This document shows positions 3,338 through 5,540 of a DNA stretch of 5,540 bases, piece after piece. Origin of the DNA: a bacterium (lineage in GTDB: Bacteria; UBP18; UBA7526); assembly GCA_018903055.1 (NCBI GenBank), contig JAHIPW010000078.1:1-5540 (forward strand). The letters run 5' to 3'. The notes beneath the pieces were generated by a model, which saw nothing but the letters and a program-made list of their open reading frames with translations, made no database searches and was not told the origin of the DNA. Both the position numbers and the translations under genes were made by a program. Every line of letters starts with the position of its first letter. The first letter of the stretch is position 1.

Positions 3338-4660
3338 ATGGTTAAAGAGTTAATCAGATGGGGTGTTGCCCCAAAGGAACTGATTGCAAAGGATTTTAAA
3401 AGACTGAGTAAGTTTGAACACTTAGCAACGACCAAAGAGATAGAGAACCTATTATTCATTCAGTCTTTAGAGGGAAGGGCACACAATGGAGTGGGGGCCT
3501 TTAGGAAACGCCACTGGATGAATACCACCATAGACGATGTGGTCAAGGCCTTAGGGCTCGATCCGGGACTGATAAAGAAGAAGCGCCAGGCACTAATCGA
3601 TGATATCGTTCAGTTTGCCCAGGATGTGATAAAAGGCGAGAAAAGGGATAAACTAATAAATAAGAAAGGAGAGCCTTTTTTAGGCATCCCCTTCCTGGGA
3701 ACATTTACTGTCAATCCCTATGAAGTCCTAAGAGGACTGTATATCGGGGGCCTGAGGGATAATAGTGATATCAGGAAAGAGGTAGAGGAGAAGTATAAGA
3801 TCATCATCGGGGGAGGAAAGGGCTATTTTGTCGATACCCGGATAATGCAGAGGATGGGATTGGATGGTGAAGTATTTGCCCATATGGGCCATGAGAACGA
3901 GATCGAACGCTATAAAAGAGAGGGCCTGATCATTACCCCGAAAGAAGGGGAGGAAATAGATGAAGAAGTGATGAAGTATATGTACATCCGGGATCGCATC
4001 GGCCCGGGCCATAGCGATGATGCAGCAATTATCAGCGCTGGTCTACTTTTCAACCTCGATTTAGCCCTGGGGGTCTGCTTATCAGATGCTATAGATACTT
4101 TGGAGAAATATACCCCCTCTTATAAAGATCAGGACGATGAACTTGCTTTCTATATCAGGGATAACTATCCCCAGTTAGGGGTAAGTATGGAGGATGTCTA
4201 TGACATCACCTATTTAGCAACCATTGTTGAAGAAAAAGAAGAGATCATTCCCGACTCCTCCTTGAGATACTTGTTACACATAAATCACAGGAGTAAGATC
4301 TCTGCCCTGGAGAATCATCTGAACTTTATCCAGGGAACGGCAGTGGTTCCTATGGAGCTGGGTCATGCCCGAGTTGATTCTAGAAAGTTCTATAGCTATA
4401 TTAAACGGAGGGTCTTTGAATTCAAAGCCAAGGCCATTCCCCTGGTTGTTGCTGGGCTGGAGAAGCCCATCGAGGAGATTATGGATAAGAGGCTTACCTT
4501 CGTTGAGCCCGGGACGCCTTTAAAAAAGGCCATTGAAATCATGCTTCTTGCCAAGGCAGAGCTCTTAATAGTGGCCGATAAGAACAAGAGGATTCTGGGA
4601 ATTGTCGATGCCAAAGATCTCCTCCCCCAGATAGTAACCACTAGGCTAAGTAAGAAGTAA
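3338..4660 (+). CDS. 440-residue protein: unrecognised N-terminal region with a C-terminal CBS motif
   Basis: Residues about 377-430 (PIEEIMD, then VEPGTPLKKAIEIML, then ELLIVADKNKRILGIVDAKDLL) are a single CBS motif. CBS motifs usually work as pairs and bind adenine nucleotides such as AMP, ATP or SAM. One copy here implies pairing in a dimer. Residues 1-370 match no family I can name. They are soluble and rich in Lys/Glu, with no signal peptide or clear membrane helix. Noted clusters are LEGRAHNGVGAFRKRHW (44-60), HMGHENE (182-188) and GPGHSDDAA (222-230). The His/Asp residues (H182, H185, H225, D227, D228) could bind metal, but this is only a guess. The SD AAGGAGG sits six bases before the ATG. 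A ligand-regulated enzyme is plausible. The last codons coincide with a 13-base word from the array at 36-171. Confidence 0.85.
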   Translation: MVKELIRWGVAPKELIAKDFKRLSKFEHLATTKEIENLLFIQSLEGRAHNGVGAFRKRHWMNTTIDDVVKALGLDPGLIKKKRQALIDDIVQFAQDVIKGEKRDKLINKKGEPFLGIPFLGTFTVNPYEVLRGLYIGGLRDNSDIRKEVEEKYKIIIGGGKGYFVDTRIMQRMGLDGEVFAHMGHENEIERYKREGLIITPKEGEEIDEEVMKYMYIRDRIGPGHSDDAAIISAGLLFNLDLALGVCLSDAIDTLEKYTPSYKDQDDELAFYIRDNYPQLGVSMEDVYDITYLATIVEEKEEIIPDSSLRYLLHINHRSKISALENHLNFIQGTAVVPMELGHARVDSRKFYSYIKRRVFEFKAKAIPLVVAGLEKPIEEIMDKRLTFVEPGTPLKKAIEIMLLAKAELLIVADKNKRILGIVDAKDLLPQIVTTRLSKK

Positions 4661-4698
4661 AAAGTAAGAAAGTAGAAGAGTAAAAGAGTAGAAGAGTA
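4650..4698. repeat. Purine-rich AGTAGAAGAGTA repeat at the gene end
   Basis: Just over the stop codon the strand becomes a run of A, G and T words: GTAAGAAGTAAAAAGTAAG, then AGTAGAAGAGTA at 4671-4682 and again at 4687-4698, a 16-bp period. Positions 4699-4733 show nothing recognisable. No terminator hairpin is evident for the upstream gene within this stretch. Confidence 0.6.
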
Positions 4699-4736
4699 TT
4701 TTAGAGTATCTGTGTAATCGTTATCAAAAATCCCTG

Positions 4737-4847
4737 CCCCGTTAGAAATTTCTTTCTACAAGATAACATTTTATCCATTATCCAAGTGTTCATTACTAAT
4801 AAGAAGACATGTTTTACAAGATGGATCTGTCAAGATTTCTAACGGGG
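4737..4847. mobile_element. 111-bp element with perfect 13-bp inverted ends
   Basis: CCCCGTTAGAAAT (4737-4749) is the exact reverse complement of 4835-4847, separated by 85 bases without coding potential. ATTTCT is present at both 4748-4753 and 4835-4840. Removing 4754-4834 plus one ATTTCT would restore a perfect 24-bp palindrome, CCCCGTTAGAAA joined to TTTCTAACGGGG. This suggests an insertion of about 81 bp into an older palindrome with a 6-bp duplication. Inside, TACAAGAT occurs at 4757 and 4815. Alternatives are a small inverted-repeat element in its own right, or a structured RNA leader for the next gene. Confidence 0.55.
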
Positions 4848-4883
4848 TGAATAATCAGATTCCAAGCATAGCGAGGATATCTT

Positions 4884-5540
4884 ATGATTAAAGCCAGGGC
4901 CTTTATCTTTGATACTGACCAGACGCTTCTAAATACCTTGAAGCGTTTTTATGTTGTCTTCAATGGGAATTTAGAGAAGATTGGATTAGAACCTTTGGAG
5001 TATAGGGATTTTATCAAGAAGTACTCTCAGGATATTTTGAACGAGGTAGTGGCACCACTGAGAAGTAAGGGAAGAGAAGCGAAACTCCATCGATTCTGGC
5101 TCTCCTTCTTAAAAGAATTTCGCTCCTTTCGCACCAGAGAAGACCATCTAATACCAGGGGTGAAGAAAGTATTAGAAAAAATTTACCAGGCGAAGATTCC
5201 CATTGCCGTCAATACCAACTGTATTGCTCCTATTTCTCAAGTAAAAGAAGAGCTGGATGAATTTGGAATCGGAAAATATATTTCTGTGATTGCTACAGGA
5301 TATGAGGCAAAGGATGAATTAGCAGATGGCCACCATTTCTCCAAAAAGACAATTATCAAAAAAGCGATTGCTAAACTCAAAATTCCGGCAAAAGATTGTG
5401 TAGTTGTTGGTGATTACTTTAACGATATAAAGGCGGGTAAGGCCCTAGGGACAAAGACCATCGCCGTTCTCACTGGCTTAACGGGAAGGGAATATGCTCT
5501 GAAATTAAAGCCGGATGCCATCATTGATTCTCTTGCCCAC
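4884..5540 (+). CDS. HAD-superfamily hydrolase, incomplete at window end
   Basis: The frame is open for 219 codons from the ATG at 4884 to the window edge. An in-frame TAG at 4869-4871 makes this the first possible start, with a modest GAGG (4873-4876) as SD. Motif I is FDTDQTL (9-15), with nucleophile D10 and acid/base D12; Gln replaces the common Gly. Motif II is T111 in AVNTN (108-112). Motif III is probably K154 or K155 in HFSKK. Motif IV is GDYFNDI (176-182) with D177 and D181. The helical segment at residues 16-90 is the typical C1 cap of phosphoglycolate-phosphatase-like members. It is therefore probably an active Mg2+-dependent phosphatase; the substrate cannot be told. Only the extreme C-terminus is likely missing, because motif IV and the following strand (KTIAVLTGLTG) are present. 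Confidence 0.92.
   Translation, partial: MIKARAFIFDTDQTLLNTLKRFYVVFNGNLEKIGLEPLEYRDFIKKYSQDILNEVVAPLRSKGREAKLHRFWLSFLKEFRSFRTREDHLIPGVKKVLEKIYQAKIPIAVNTNCIAPISQVKEELDEFGIGKYISVIATGYEAKDELADGHHFSKKTIIKKAIAKLKIPAKDCVVVGDYFNDIKAGKALGTKTIAVLTGLTGREYALKLKPDAIIDSLAH

Noticed and set aside
4811-4834. Reverse-strand promoter with TTGACA (complement of 4828-4833)
   Set aside because: No convincing -10 hexamer lies at 16-18 bases, and there is no reverse-strand gene for it to serve.

Overview
The window looks like a piece of a bacterial chromosome. The coding regions have moderate GC content, every gene lies on the + strand, and several starts carry very strong Shine-Dalgarno (SD) sequences of the GGAGGTGAT type. 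Almost every gap between genes is filled with short palindromic or tandem repeats of several unrelated families. Compact genes, small hypothetical proteins and spacers packed with palindromes recall environmental candidate-phylum bacteria such as Omnitrophota or Aerophobota. That placement is an impression from repeat style only; no marker gene here can confirm it.

Layout. Positions 1-219 hold an array of GTTACT/AGTAAC words arranged as a large imperfect palindrome, followed by a 67-residue two-helix membrane protein (220-423). The gap 424-676 carries a complex palindromic element. A probable operon follows: an 88-residue unknown protein (677-943), a glycerophosphodiester phosphodiesterase (GDPD) family protein overlapping it by 4 bases (940-1761), and a very basic 43-residue protein with a strong SD (1777-1908). 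The GDPD C-terminus is encoded by a repeat. A second copy of the palindromic element (1939-1999) sits inside a CAAAATG heptamer run. Next come a macro-domain protein (2041-2568), a large AT-rich palindrome, a stand-alone lamin-tail-domain protein (2749-3102), a spacer with several hairpins, a 440-residue protein with an unrecognised N-terminal region and a C-terminal CBS motif (3338-4660), a 111-bp element with 13-bp inverted ends, and a HAD-superfamily hydrolase that runs off the window (4884-5540).

Functionally the recognisable genes are a mixed set: phosphodiester hydrolysis, ADP-ribose-type ligand binding, HAD phosphatase, possible nucleotide sensing by CBS, and a lamin-tail fold. I do not see one pathway joining them, nor a recognisable defence, toxin-antitoxin, CRISPR or secretion system. 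The most unusual material is in the spacers. Two copies of one palindromic element show a compensatory base change and direct-repeat flanks, and two other repeats share 9-base ends upstream of different genes. Two genes end in repeat-related sequence.
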